The notes under the pieces were generated by a model that ran no database searches, was not told where the DNA came from, and saw nothing but the letters and a program-made list of their open reading frames with translations. Shown piece by piece: positions 34,018 to 44,760 of a stretch of 64,000 nucleotides of DNA. Source of the stretch: Benincasa hispida (taxonomy: Eukaryota; Streptophyta; Magnoliopsida; Cucurbitales; Cucurbitaceae); contig NC_052356.1 of NCBI RefSeq assembly GCF_009727055.1, positions 3,116,524 through 3,180,523 of the forward strand. Reading direction: 5' to 3'. Positions within the stretch are counted from its first letter, which is position 1, and every line of letters starts with the position of its first letter. Made by a program: the position numbers and the translations under genes.

Positions 34018-34625
34018 TCTTCAAAAAAACTAGATGCAAAACGAAGGTCATCGTTTGACATAGCTAAAACTAGTACCAAAAGAGGTGTAATAACCCCTTC
34101 CATAAATAACTATGAAACTTAAGATGTTGAAAATCAGCAACACTTCTACACGTCCGAGCTGAGAACTGTGAAAACGGTCATGAAGTTAAGAAAATCTTAT
34201 CCACTAAAAACATACATTTGAACTTACCATTTTGTCACTGGGAAAACTTCATATGTGCAGTGAAGAAACTGGTCATACTATATAATGCGTCATCTGAAGA
34301 TACGTACCAGAATAAATCTAGTCAACTGAAAACTGCTTCTACTCTAGAAATGCCAACTATGATGTCTTTCCTAGGGTTTACATGTCTGAGAATAACTCTG
34401 TCTAGTTAAGTCTCACATTCATGAGAAACTCATCATGAGGCTCTATGCTGTCATGAGCTATAAAACTTGCTTGAGCCATCCTCATATTATTCTTTAGGCT
34501 TGAAACAATCACATATCATTACTTAGACCCCGCTGCGAACGAGTCCGGAATTTCCCCCGAAAATGAGGTTTTGAAGTCCCTGGATGCTAAAACACAATTC
34601 AATTGATAACACATTTTCATCAACC
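34018..34625. repeat. 0.6-kb direct repeat, copy 2
   Basis: Same orientation as 28496-29110 and highly similar. It replaces the integrase coding sequence upstream of 34017 and is followed directly by an Athila-like LTR end. Confidence 0.75.
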
Positions 34626-34765
34626 TTTCTAATGCGTTGAACGCATGCGACTGCAATATTATGAAATCGATGCTTAATGGACACAAATTAACATATTTCA
34701 TCAACGCAATCCAACATTGTTTAAGAACTTAGCAATATGATAACGTACATTTCTGCCTGCTATCA
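34626..34765 (-). mobile_element. Athila-like LTR terminal fragment
   Basis: Minus strand from 34765, TGATAGCAGGCAGAAATG and onward, matches the first 140 bp of the LTR at 14241, including the cgcatgcg and aacaatgttg words. Only this terminal piece remains. Confidence 0.75.
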
Positions 34766-35901
34766 GTAGGCTTCCAGGTAGAGGTGTTCCATTGCCATCA
34801 CCTTAAATACCCCAGCCTAGACAGAACCCGCCTTAGACAAAAGGTCTCTTATAGATAGATTTGCTACACTTTAACCTTTAACTAATTATTTTAGTTCTAA
34901 TTTCATTTTATAACCATTATAAAATAAACAACTAAAATACACATGCCACATAACGAAATATTTATAACGCTTATAAATATTACGCTAAATAAATAATGCA
35001 TACATAAATATAACCTTTATATTATATGATGCATGAGCATGCACTTATGTAATTTAAATCATGCATCACTAAATCATAACACTTATAATAAAGAGAATAT
35101 GCATGACTAATGCATAACCTAAGGTGGGATTTATTTATATGTGCATACCATATGACATAAAAAAACATACATCGCATGTATAAACCCATGGATTAATGGA
35201 CCGGGATGAACCAACTCAAAACCAGAATGAAAGAAAACTATCTATTACATTATTCCACCGAGCAAATCGGTTCACAAGCAAATCGAGTCTTGAATCGTCG
35301 GGCTAAGTTCCCATTGTTTAGTAAATGCCTCTAGGTAAATGATCGTGTAGCGCACACTAAACGATAGTGCGAAAGCTAAACGATCGTATAGACAACAATG
35401 AGGCCGCGAAGCCTGATCGTCTAGACGATCACTTAGCACGCGAAATAATTTACCACACATTTTTTCCGCAATCGTATAGTCAGTAACTAAGAAATTAGGC
35501 TTGCTGAGCTATACGATCGTCTAGTGTGCGCGTCTTAAACGACAGTCGAGCATCCGATACTCAGCGATCGTTTACCTTATCATCTACAGGACACAATCAA
35601 CGTTTGATCGTCTTCTTCCTCGAAGAACAACAACCCTTACTCCGAAGTTCATCACGAACGACTCAAGTCTTAAACTAAATTTGAAATTATAGACTCGATA
35701 GCAATTAATTGTGCCCAAAAACGCAGAAGCCTTTACAATTATTTGGAGAATTCAACAAACCAAGGCTACATCCCAGAAAACTCCATTAATCCACACATCC
35801 ACAAAAAAATTAACAATTAAAACAGAGAGTAGACATGTTGCACCCACCGAGAATGTAAATGCAATTATTTTGCGGCAATGAATTGGAATATCAGAAACCT
35901 A
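34766..35901 (-). mobile_element. Copia B leader, LTR-proximal part
   Basis: Non-coding DNA between the primer-binding site (35902) and the inserted sequences. AT-rich at 34880-35200. Between 35335 and 35580 it carries a CGATCG-cored repeat array like that in the LTR (for example gctaaacgatcgtataga). No gene seen. Confidence 0.55.
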
Positions 35902-35913
35902 GCTCTGATACCA
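35902..35913 (-). other. Copia B primer-binding site
   Basis: Minus-strand TGGTATCAGAGC, complementary to the 3' end of initiator tRNA-Met, lies 2 bp from the LTR end at 35916. It defines this LTR as the 5' LTR of a minus-strand copia element. Confidence 0.85.
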
Positions 35914-35915
35914 AT

Positions 35916-38318
35916 TGAAGGAACTCTTATTCAAGAGTGCCTACGAGCAGAAGCGGATCTTTCCAATTCATTGTAACAGAATTTCCACATATACATTCAA
36001 ACGTACTAATATGCATTCATAATGCTAAATTATTGACATGCTCAAAGAAACAATAAATAAGAGATCGAGTGATCATACCAGTTGAAGACTTATTCTTCAT
36101 AGCAAATCTCGCTTTCACTAAAACAGTAAGCTATCGTTCAGAAAATCCCAATCGTCTACCTCGAACAGTTTCCACACGAACAAAAGGAAATGGGGACGAC
36201 CACCACTCAAAGCCCTCAGTATTCTCTTAATGAGAATCCAAAGGGTGGGCTTTGTTCGGATTTGGTAGAGGGGAGGAGGAAGGGAGATCGTATACAACGA
36301 TCAAGCAAGTGGGAGAAAGGTTCGTCTATCGTATAGAAAAAATGCTTAATCATTTAGGTGAAGTATACGATCGTGTAGGAAAAGGTAAGCGATTGTCTAA
36401 ACGATCGTGTTGGAAAAGCTAAGTAGTTGTCTATACGATTGTTTAGTAAATATCAGGCGCTAAAAAACCACTTAGGAAAAGGTAAAAGATCATTTAGTAA
36501 ATATTGGGTGCTAAACGATCGCTTAGAAAAAGGTAATGATCGTCTAGTAAATAGTACGCACAGGTGTAAACGTTAAGCGACCGCTCAACACTATCGTATA
36601 GGTAAGCGATCGTTCAAGCACTATCGTATAGGCACAGGTTTTATTAAGCGATGACACACTTCAACACTATGTCTACGCATCCAATGCTTAACACACCGTG
36701 AGCTATTTAAACGTCTCAAAGCGATTCTTCAACTTACTCATCCGTTATGAAAATAGAAGAGACGCCGACCTATTATCCCTCAATCGTTCAATTAATAGAC
36801 AATGAATATAATCACATCATATTCATAACCTATGGATTAATATCATATATTAATCATAGTATTTTTCCTCCACTAGATATAAATCATATTTATATCCAAT
36901 TTCCTCCAAATTAATGTATCTCATATATAAAGTTAATTATATCATATATAATTAACGAGTTCAATTATATCATATATAATCGAACTCCCTCTTGTCAATT
37001 TGAACATTTCAAACTGACCCAAAAACTTATTCTCAACTTGTATCCAAGCTACCAAGGGGACCTTATGGACCTATGGTTTGAAGCTCCAACAGTACGTGAA
37101 TAACTGACTAAACTCTTTAGCCATGATATCCACCATCCGTTAACTGCCAGACATTCCACTAAAGACCGATAGTTGAACTCTTTTTTCCATAGATATATTT
37201 CTATGTCCATTGGATATAACAATCATCAGTACGATGACCCTTCACAGATGCTCATAAGTACTGTTGGCCAATTTACCATTTTGCCTCTGTAGTTACATCT
37301 TACTCTTTAAGTACCATTGATCCCTCTAATGAACAATACAACATAGTCCTACTATGTGTGAACATCTCTTGAGCCATGAGAAGGTGTGTGACGCCACATC
37401 GTTCAAGCCTCGGGATCAGCCCTGAAGAGAGTAATCTATCTACTTACCAATTCTTCAGGGAAGAAGTGAACTTCATCTTGTGAAGCTAAGTTCCCAGCTC
37501 CCAAATCAGAAAAATTCTCAAAGTGGTAGGTTTGAGTCGGTGCTTTGGCCTCTCGCACCCATGCAAATCAAAGGACCGCCCTCAATGGCAAGAGTTCTGA
37601 ACTCACTCAGGATTGAGGTCATGTTACCTATGGTCATCCTAGTGAAGTGAAGTCTCTATCATGAATGGAGTTATATGACGAGACGTTAACACTTCGAGGT
37701 CAGGTCTTATACAAACTCTTTGTGTAGGACGCCCTCTCTCGCATGTCCCCTACACGAATGATTAGGATCAGATCATCTGTGACAAGTCACAACATTTGTA
37801 ACTATTCCACAAAGCGGGCTACGTCCGTAGTGTTACCAAGATAAGGTTTTATACAGTAAATGAAATAGTTAGTCTTATACAGTAAACAACGTTATAAAGT
37901 AAGAGTGACTTATTTCTTGGTCCGATCTTATGCAAACTCATTGCATAGGATGCCCCTACTTCTTATGTCAATACATGAACGAATCTGGATCACTTCGTTT
38001 GTAGTATCTTTACAACAACTTGTAACAGCTACAGAGTAGGCCGCATCCAATAGTGTTACCCGAATATAGTACCCAACCTTAATCATATACTATAGATCGT
38101 TTTGACTATTTAATCGAACTTGATCCATCTTTATGTCTCTATATAAAGTTCAAGTATTCATATAATAGCCATGGATCTTAGTTAATTGGATTTAGAATTT
38201 TATGAATGCAATTAATAGATTCAATACCTTTATTTAGGAAATGTTAAACAACATCTTCATTGATAATATAATATGTTTAATTTTACAAACTGCGAGTTTT
38301 AGGATATAAAACCCAACA
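35916..38318 (-). mobile_element. Copia 5' LTR, chimeric
   Basis: From 35916 to about 37850 it closely matches the 3' LTR at 20360-24298, including the CGATCGT array (36285-36660). From about 37850 to 38318 it changes to the variant seen at 10445-10900 in plus orientation (ataaagtaagagtgacttat, actcattgcataggatgccc) and repeats a block already present upstream (acaaagcgggc.. near 37808 and cagagtaggccgc near 38037). It ends ...AAAACCCAACA, followed by ATTGA (38319-38323). Confidence 0.7.
36285..36660. repeat. CGATCGTTTAG tandem array in the 5' LTR
   Basis: Homologous to the array at 20760-21080, with more mutated cores. Units contain TATACGATCGTGTAGG, CTAAACGATCGC, GTAAGCGATCGTTC. Confidence 0.7.
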
Positions 38319-39890
38319 ATTGAGATGTACGATCTGATATAATCACTAAATTGGGAACGTCTCCTATCGAAGCCTTCAAATGAGTCATGAACCAAGTCCA
38401 TGATGCATCGTTCTCACCATCTATAATACCGAAGGCGATACGATATATGTTGTTATTTTCATCGATACACGTTGCTATTAACAACATACATTTGTATTTC
38501 TTGTGCAAATGGGTCCCATCAACAACGATTACTGGGCGGATGCAGTTTAGAAAATCCCTGATACACAGACCAAGTGCCATAAAGACGTACTTAAAGTATT
38601 GTCCATCCTCTATTTCAACATCAAATATCGTACCTGGATTTGCAAGTTTAAGTGCCTCGCCACATGCCCTAACAATAGCATATGATTCTTTTGGCGACCT
38701 CGTGCATACACCAATCCGTACTCTCTAGCGTGATAAGCCCACCTGTAACTTATGTTCATTCCATAATCTTGTCGGGTGTCCTCAATTATATCCCTTGGGC
38801 GGTAGGTTCGACCAACTTGTTCATATTTAGACTTGATTAAGTGTCCAATAACCCAACTTTTTGCTTGCCGATGATTACTAGTTCTCATTTCAAGAGAATA
38901 TATATGGTCACTTGGATATTTTGTCACTTTGAAAGAATAACTTTCTTTCATTTTTTTTGCATGGACCCTCCATTTGCATTCCTCCACCAAACACCGGATA
39001 GTTAGCAAGCTCTTTGTTGACTTTTTTACATTGTAGTCAAAAGTTTTTTCTTATTGCAAGCATCGATAATTTAACTGAAAAATCATATTTCAAAAAGAAA
39101 ATTTGACCGACCTTTATATCCTTGTCATTCAAACAGTCATAAGGTATTGTGATGAAGTCGTCATACGATGGGCCCTCTGATGGTGTGGGTATATCAACAA
39201 ATGGTTCGGTTGGCATGGTGGAATGCATTAGAACCGAAGGCATCACAACTGGTGGAACGGGAGCAGGTGGGGTTGGAATATGGATGTTAGGTGTTGGAGA
39301 AGTTTGTAGTCCTGAAGATTGTCCATATCCATGTTCAGTATCGAATTGTGAAGTACATTTGGATTCACTGTTCTGACCAAACCAAGCTTCACTTTTGTCA
39401 TCCCCCAAGTTATATGGCTCAATATGATCATCAAGTGAAGACATGGTATGAATATTGAATGTCAGAATGGTTGCAAACCCACAATTTTGACTGGTTGAAA
39501 TGGATTGATCGGTTGGATTACAATGCTGATACATATTGTCCGTGTGTACTCCATGACTTTCGCAAGGTGTAACTGATACAAATAACGGCATCCGGAATGC
39601 ATCAATACCTTCTAAAAAGAAGCTAAGATCTTCATCGTCGACTATGTCAATTGGGGGAGCCGGGACCAATAGTTGTAGCAACATTTGATGTGTATATCAA
39701 ACATATCCGGATTGATATTCAGTTGTTGGTGCATCATACTCACTAATCCACTAACTATTATATCATTTCTGACTTTCAGACCTTTCATATGATCACCAAA
39801 ATAATTTCTTCTGGACTCATCCCAATCCCCACCAAATCGTACAAAGATGCGAAGTAGTGTCATTGATCTACAATGGGATAAACAAATCAT
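38319..39890 (-). pseudogene. MULE transposase, N-terminal half
   Basis: Minus strand from 39890: RIFVRFGGDWDESRRNYFG (N-terminal MULE region), a Pro/Ser-rich linker, DIKVGQIFFLKYDFSVKLSM and CKWRVHAKKMKESYSFKV (MuDR DNA-binding domain). DIIEDTRQDYGMNISYRWAY and IRPVIVVDGTHLHKKYKCML hold the first catalytic D of the DDE domain. NDASWTWFMTHLKASIGDVP and NLVIISDR hold the second D, where the gene is cut. Frame breaks occur at about 39037, 38700 and 38600. The third catalytic residue would be in the separated half at 19520-20043. Confidence 0.85.
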
Positions 39891-39899
39891 TGATAAGTG

Positions 39900-40210
39900 A
39901 ACGATCTTTTATACATTACTATGCAATCGTTTATAAATGTTTACACATTACTATGCGATCATTTACTATGTGATCGTGTATAAATTACTAAGCGATTGTG
40001 TATAAATTACTACATGATCGTTTATAATTTACTAAACAATCATGTATAAATTACAACGCGATCGCTTATAATTTACTATACGATTGTTTACGATCGCATA
40101 GTAAACGATTGTATAGTGTAATGTATAAACGATTGCATAGTAATGTATAAACGATCACATAGTAATTTATACACGATCTCATAGTAAATGATAGCATAGT
40201 AATATGTAAA
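39900..40210. repeat. Inverted tandem array of GCGATCGTTTATAAATTACTA units
   Basis: About 14 units of 20-30 bp in the MULE 5' region. Left of about 40090 the units read roughly ATGCGATCGTTTATAAATTACT; right of it they read the reverse complement (TAGTAATTTATAAACGATCGC). The array can therefore fold back on itself around 40085-40100. Cores ACGATCGC and GCGATCGC are palindromes like those in the copia LTRs. Confidence 0.8.
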
Positions 40211-40559
40211 CATTTATTGTAATTTAATGCTGAATGACACTTATTATGAATGCGATCTGGGACAAGAAATCGTACATTGAATGTAGGGTTGAAGAAATTG
40301 TTGAAGGAAGAAGAAATGTGGACTAAATTTGACGATGAAATGATCAACGAAGATGTTGGGCTGAAACTCTGAGAGAAAGTTACGAGAGAACAATGAGAGA
40401 ATTTCGTGGGGAGTTAGACAGAAAGTGAATACTGATAGTGACGTTTCATTCTCTTCAATGTTATTAGAAGAATATTAGTTGGGAATAAATATTTTGGTGG
40501 AATGTTGGTGCTGTATTGAATGCACATTGAATGAAGGGCTGAAGAAATCGTTGAAGGAA

Positions 40560-40709
40560 GAAGAAATATGGTGCAATCTGAAGGGTTTTTAAAAACTGGA
40601 GGTAATTTTGGAATTTCACATGGGCAAAAGGTCAATGATAGAAAAGTTTTTAGGAAGAGATCATCCATACAAAAATTTTTGGATTTTGGGTCATTTTGTG
40701 AAATTTTCC
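40560..40709. mobile_element. Probable MULE terminal inverted repeat
   Basis: The outer end read inward is GGAAAATTTCACAAAATGAC, typical of plant MULE TIRs. The partner TIR beyond the C-terminal half was not found because a copia element replaces that end. Confidence 0.5.
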
Positions 40710-40983
40710 ATTCTATTTACCATTTATACGACTGTAAAATATATTTTCTACTTTTTCGAAAGGTGTTAAAATTTTCAGTCGAATATAGAAACCAAACCAT
40801 CAAATCTCATAAATATTTTAGATTATCGGTGCAGTTATTAGTGAACTTTCCCTCCCTTTTCTATTTGATTTCACCCCATTCCCATCCGATTCGGTGGGCT
40901 TCTCTGCTTCCATGAACTTCAATTGAACTGAACCGTTCCCCACTTCGAAGGATTTGGGATCTTAAGCTAAAAATCGAGCATTA
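40710..40983. other. Former 5' flank of the PDS5-like pseudogene
   Basis: No element recognised. A 5' UTR for the PDS5-like gene is likely within about 40850-40983. Confidence 0.4.
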
Positions 40984-41579
40984 ACGGCGTCTTGGTATTC
41001 CGACAAGGATGTCAAAGAACAGCTTTTGGAAGCTAGCAATAAGATTGTCGACCCCCCTACTTGAGTGAAGAACTTTTTCCTCTTCTCGATGTAAGCCATT
41101 CCGTTTTTCTTCTCTTTGTTTTTCAGCTGGTTGTTTTTTGTTTTTGTTTTTCAATATCGGATTTTTTCGAGGGATTGTGAATTTTCCATGCTGTCTTTGA
41201 ATTTTATTTTGCTATACCTTATTATAACGCTGATATTTTAATGTATCTGAAGCTTTAGATTTCAAGTAGGAAGACTTAAATTAGAAGATAATTTGGTTTA
41301 TATTTATTCAAGTTTACTGGAATGATACTGTTGGGTAGGGTGATTTATGTCTGAAAACCATTAAGGGGGGAATTGCTTAAGATTATGTGAATGTTCTGAG
41401 AATTTGTAAGGAGGGGATTACTCCCAGGAATGTGGATGATGGGTCCTAATGTAATGAGGGTTCATGTTTTTAAGACTAGTCAGGCAGTTCAGTATTTCTT
41501 AAGATTTCTAACTACGACTTTTAAATTTGTCTTTCACGTTGAAATTAATTTGATTACCGAAATTTTTTCGGTAAAAGAA

Positions 41580-42965
41580 ACAATTTATTGATAAGTATAA
41601 GGGGAGAACCCTAAGCAAAGATATTACAATAGAGATCATCAATTACTGACTAAAAAAGATAAACTGAAGTGATTGAAAGGGTACTTTAATTTACACAAAG
41701 AAAAAGCAATAGACAAAACGAGTTCTAAAAACCGAGCACTAGAAGAACATGTATCATTAAAAAGTATTCTGTTCCTTTCACCCCATAAGCACCAAAGGAA
41801 CGCACGAATGAAGGCCAATCAAATCACTTGCTTAGTACCACCAAAAGGATGACCCACTGATATAGAGGCCAAAGCATCACAAATGTTATTAGGACAAGTG
41901 AAAGACCAACCAAAAGTTGGCAAGATAAGATCCTAAATATTAGTATCAAAAGAACAGTGGAAAAAAAGATGAACCGGCGACTCAGCATGCTTATGACACA
42001 TATGACACCAAGAGGGAGAAAGAGACATATGAGATATGCGTCGCTGCAAACGATCAGTAGTATTGATGGCACCCCAGTCAAGCTCCCAAAAAAAGATTTT
42101 TAATCTGTTTGGGATATCTATCATTCCAAATCACTGAATAAAGGTCAGTCAAAATCGAATCCATATCACCCACCAAATCAGTCATAAGAGATTTAACAGT
42201 AAAGCCTATAGAAGGATCAAGAGGCCACAACCAAGCATCAAGGGAGGAACATAAGCGGACATATGCCAGATGAAGGGATAATAAAGCCCATTCAACAATC
42301 TCCAACTCAGTAAGATTGTGACGCAAATTCAAATTCCAAACAGATGTAGAAGAGATCCAAGCATTAGCAATAGTAAACTTAGGTTGTTGCACAAGACGAA
42401 AGGGCCTTGGATAAGTGTTGGCAAGGACACCATAACTTAGCCAAGAGTCATGCCAGAGTAGAAGAACCATCACCTGTAGGGCGTCTAATTCGATTGGCAA
42501 TCAGATTGGTAAATTTATAAATATACCTCTAAGGAGCTTTGGAAGAAGCACCTGAAATAGGTGAGGATCAAATTGAATCAGAGGAATAATACTTAGCAAC
42601 AATGAGCTTCCTCCCAATAAGCATCATGCTCAGATAAGAATTACCATGTCCATTTGGCAAGAAGAGTATAGTTTCAATGTTCAATGCCAAGACCACCCCA
42701 TAATTGAGGGCGCTGAGAAACCACTCAATTCACATTATGTAAGCCACCATCACCACGAGAACCTTCACAAAAGAAATCTTTAACCAGCTTATCAAGGCAA
42801 CCAATAACAGAAGAGGGGGCCTGAAACAAAGACAAATAATAAGTTGGAAGGCTAGAGAGAGCAATATTTTCAAAGTGCAAGTCGTACCTCAAGACGAAAA
42901 GTCCCATGATTGCCTCCAGGTGAGAGATGACAAAAAGGCGTCGCTTGAGTGATGAGAGGGGCAAT
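41580..42965 (-). pseudogene. LINE 1: end of reverse transcriptase and zf-RVT C-terminus
   Basis: Minus strand. ALSSLPTYYLSLFQAPSSVI and KLVKDFFCEG is the post-catalytic RT block. AWLWPLDPSIGFTVKSLMTDL then IWNDRYPKQIKNLF, KIFFWELDWGAINTTDRLQR and WCHMCHKHAESPVHLFFHCS is the zf-RVT domain. VGHPFGG and FLWCLWGERN close the ORF2 C-terminus. Frames shift several times. A 3' tail reads toward 41580. Confidence 0.8.
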
Positions 42966-43790
42966 AAATAAATAATATAATATAAATATATTTACAGATG
43001 GCATGAATTTTTATATATAGTCACATAGACCGTCAAGGCCTTGCAAGATTAATACTAAATGGTAAAAAAGTCGAAATATCACACCTCGCCTCAATAAATA
43101 TGAAAAAGAAATCTCACCAGAAAATGAAATCAGAATCATCTAAGTGGTTTCAAAGAAAAAAGAAATAGAAAACAATAAAAAAAGAAATTATAATCTGCCC
43201 TCCACTAACTGAAAGAAATTAAAATATAAAAATATTAATGTTTCAAATTTATTATACAAAAGATTAAATAATAATATTACTATTATTTACATTTTAATGA
43301 TTTAAATTGAAGATTCAATTAAAGAACCTCTGAAAAATGATTTATAAAAGAAACATTTCATTGAAAACCCAACTCATGGAAGAACCAACAACTCAGCAAG
43401 AAGTCGAAGAAGAAAGAAGCTGAAGAAGAAAGACTGAAACAAATCAACCGAATATGCAGTCAAATGAATAAGAAGACAAGTCTACTGAAGAAAAAAAAAA
43501 CAGAAGCTCCTGATCATGTCAGAAGAAGAAGAACATGAGAAGACGAAGAATTGAAAAAGAAAGCAAGGAAGAACAAAAGTTGTAGAATTTGGAGTCGAAC
43601 GAAGAAGATGAAGAATTCAATTGAAAATGCATGCAAAACCGTCGACTGTTTAGGATATGATTGAAAATCAAATTGATATCAGGCATGGCATTTCATTGGC
43701 CCTTTCATGAGTTTAGGGGTTAGATTTCGTCTCTCTTGAGTATTTTTCTTTTCAACGGAAAAAAAAGAAAAAAAAATTAAAGAAGTTGTA
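42966..43790. other. Unidentified sequence where the LINE RT core should be
   Basis: AT-rich, with a purine-rich stretch (gaagaagaaag-type words, 43390-43620). No coding motif, no clear inverted ends. It separates the pre-RT segment from the post-catalytic RT segment of the LINE. Confidence 0.5.
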
Positions 43791-44760
43791 TATTTATTGG
43801 GCGTGCGCCGTATTAGTTGATCCTCATTAAAGGCACCTTTATCTTCTAGTTCATCTAAATTGATTAACTTCAAGACAAGAGAGGGAAGATTATTAACAGC
43901 ATTGCACTGAGCATTATTCCAATCACGAATAATAATTTTCAAATCCTGAAGCTTCAACATAAAACCATGGCCCAACCAGTCATCAATAGGATGGAAATTC
44001 CACCAATTCTCCACCAAGGAACGGAAAGAAGGCACATATAGCCAAGAGTTCTAATTTAAAGGGACAAGGGCCCAATCAATATTGCCAGAAGATAAGACTG
44101 ATGGGAAATGACCAAATGTGATGCGATCCAATCGCTTGAGTGTAACTATTCCAAATTTACAAAGACAATTCTCAGTAAGCAAAAACCAATCAAGAAGAGA
44201 TAGATTTTGTATAAGACCAGAGCTTGACCATGTAAAGCAACCATTCGACAAAGGAATATCTCGTAATTTATAATCAGATATCCATTGATTCAAGGCATGC
44301 ATACGAGAGGAATTTGTTCTATCAATTGATTTTTCCCAAGACCATCTAGTGACATTGAAGTCACCACCAATAACTCAGTTGTCACTTCCCAAACTAGCTA
44401 AATCCAAGTTCTTGCAAAAAATTAGCTCGAAAAGCATGAAGGGCCATAAATTGTTGAAAGCCAAAAAGAAAAACCATCAGTTAATGATACATGAATTGAA
44501 ATGGAAAAGTGACCCTGTATAACCTCGAGGATTGAGAAATCAGGCTCACTCCATAAAATAAGAATACCCCTTGGCGTATCAATAGCATCCAAAGCAGTCC
44601 AGCCAATAAAGGAAGAGCTCCATATGGGTTTAATCAATGAGGAAACAACAAATGATGAATTTGTTTCTTGTAGGAGGACAATACCAGGGTTATGTTGCTG
44701 AATAAGCTTCTTAACCAAAGCACGCTACCACCAAGAATTAAGACCGCAGACATTCCAGGT
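43791..44760 (-). pseudogene. LINE 1: endonuclease and pre-RT region
   Basis: Minus strand. NPGIVLLQETNSS (catalytic ET of the APE-type endonuclease), GILILWSEPDFSI and WLSTIYGPS, then a gap with stops, then GCFTWSSSGLIQNLSLLDWF (conserved xFTWS..RxLDRFL block, here with an S in place of R), RLDRITFGHFP, then ENWWNFHPIDDWLGHGFMLK and LKIIIRDWN before RT. An endonuclease of this type nicks the target for reverse transcription. The reading frame is broken by stops. Confidence 0.85.

Noticed and set aside
39149..39376. Gly/Val-rich plus-strand frame
   Set aside because: Antisense shadow of the Pro/Ser-rich linker of the MULE transposase.
40568..40915. 115-codon plus-strand frame
   Set aside because: It covers the MULE terminal repeat and its flank; the composition is not protein-like.
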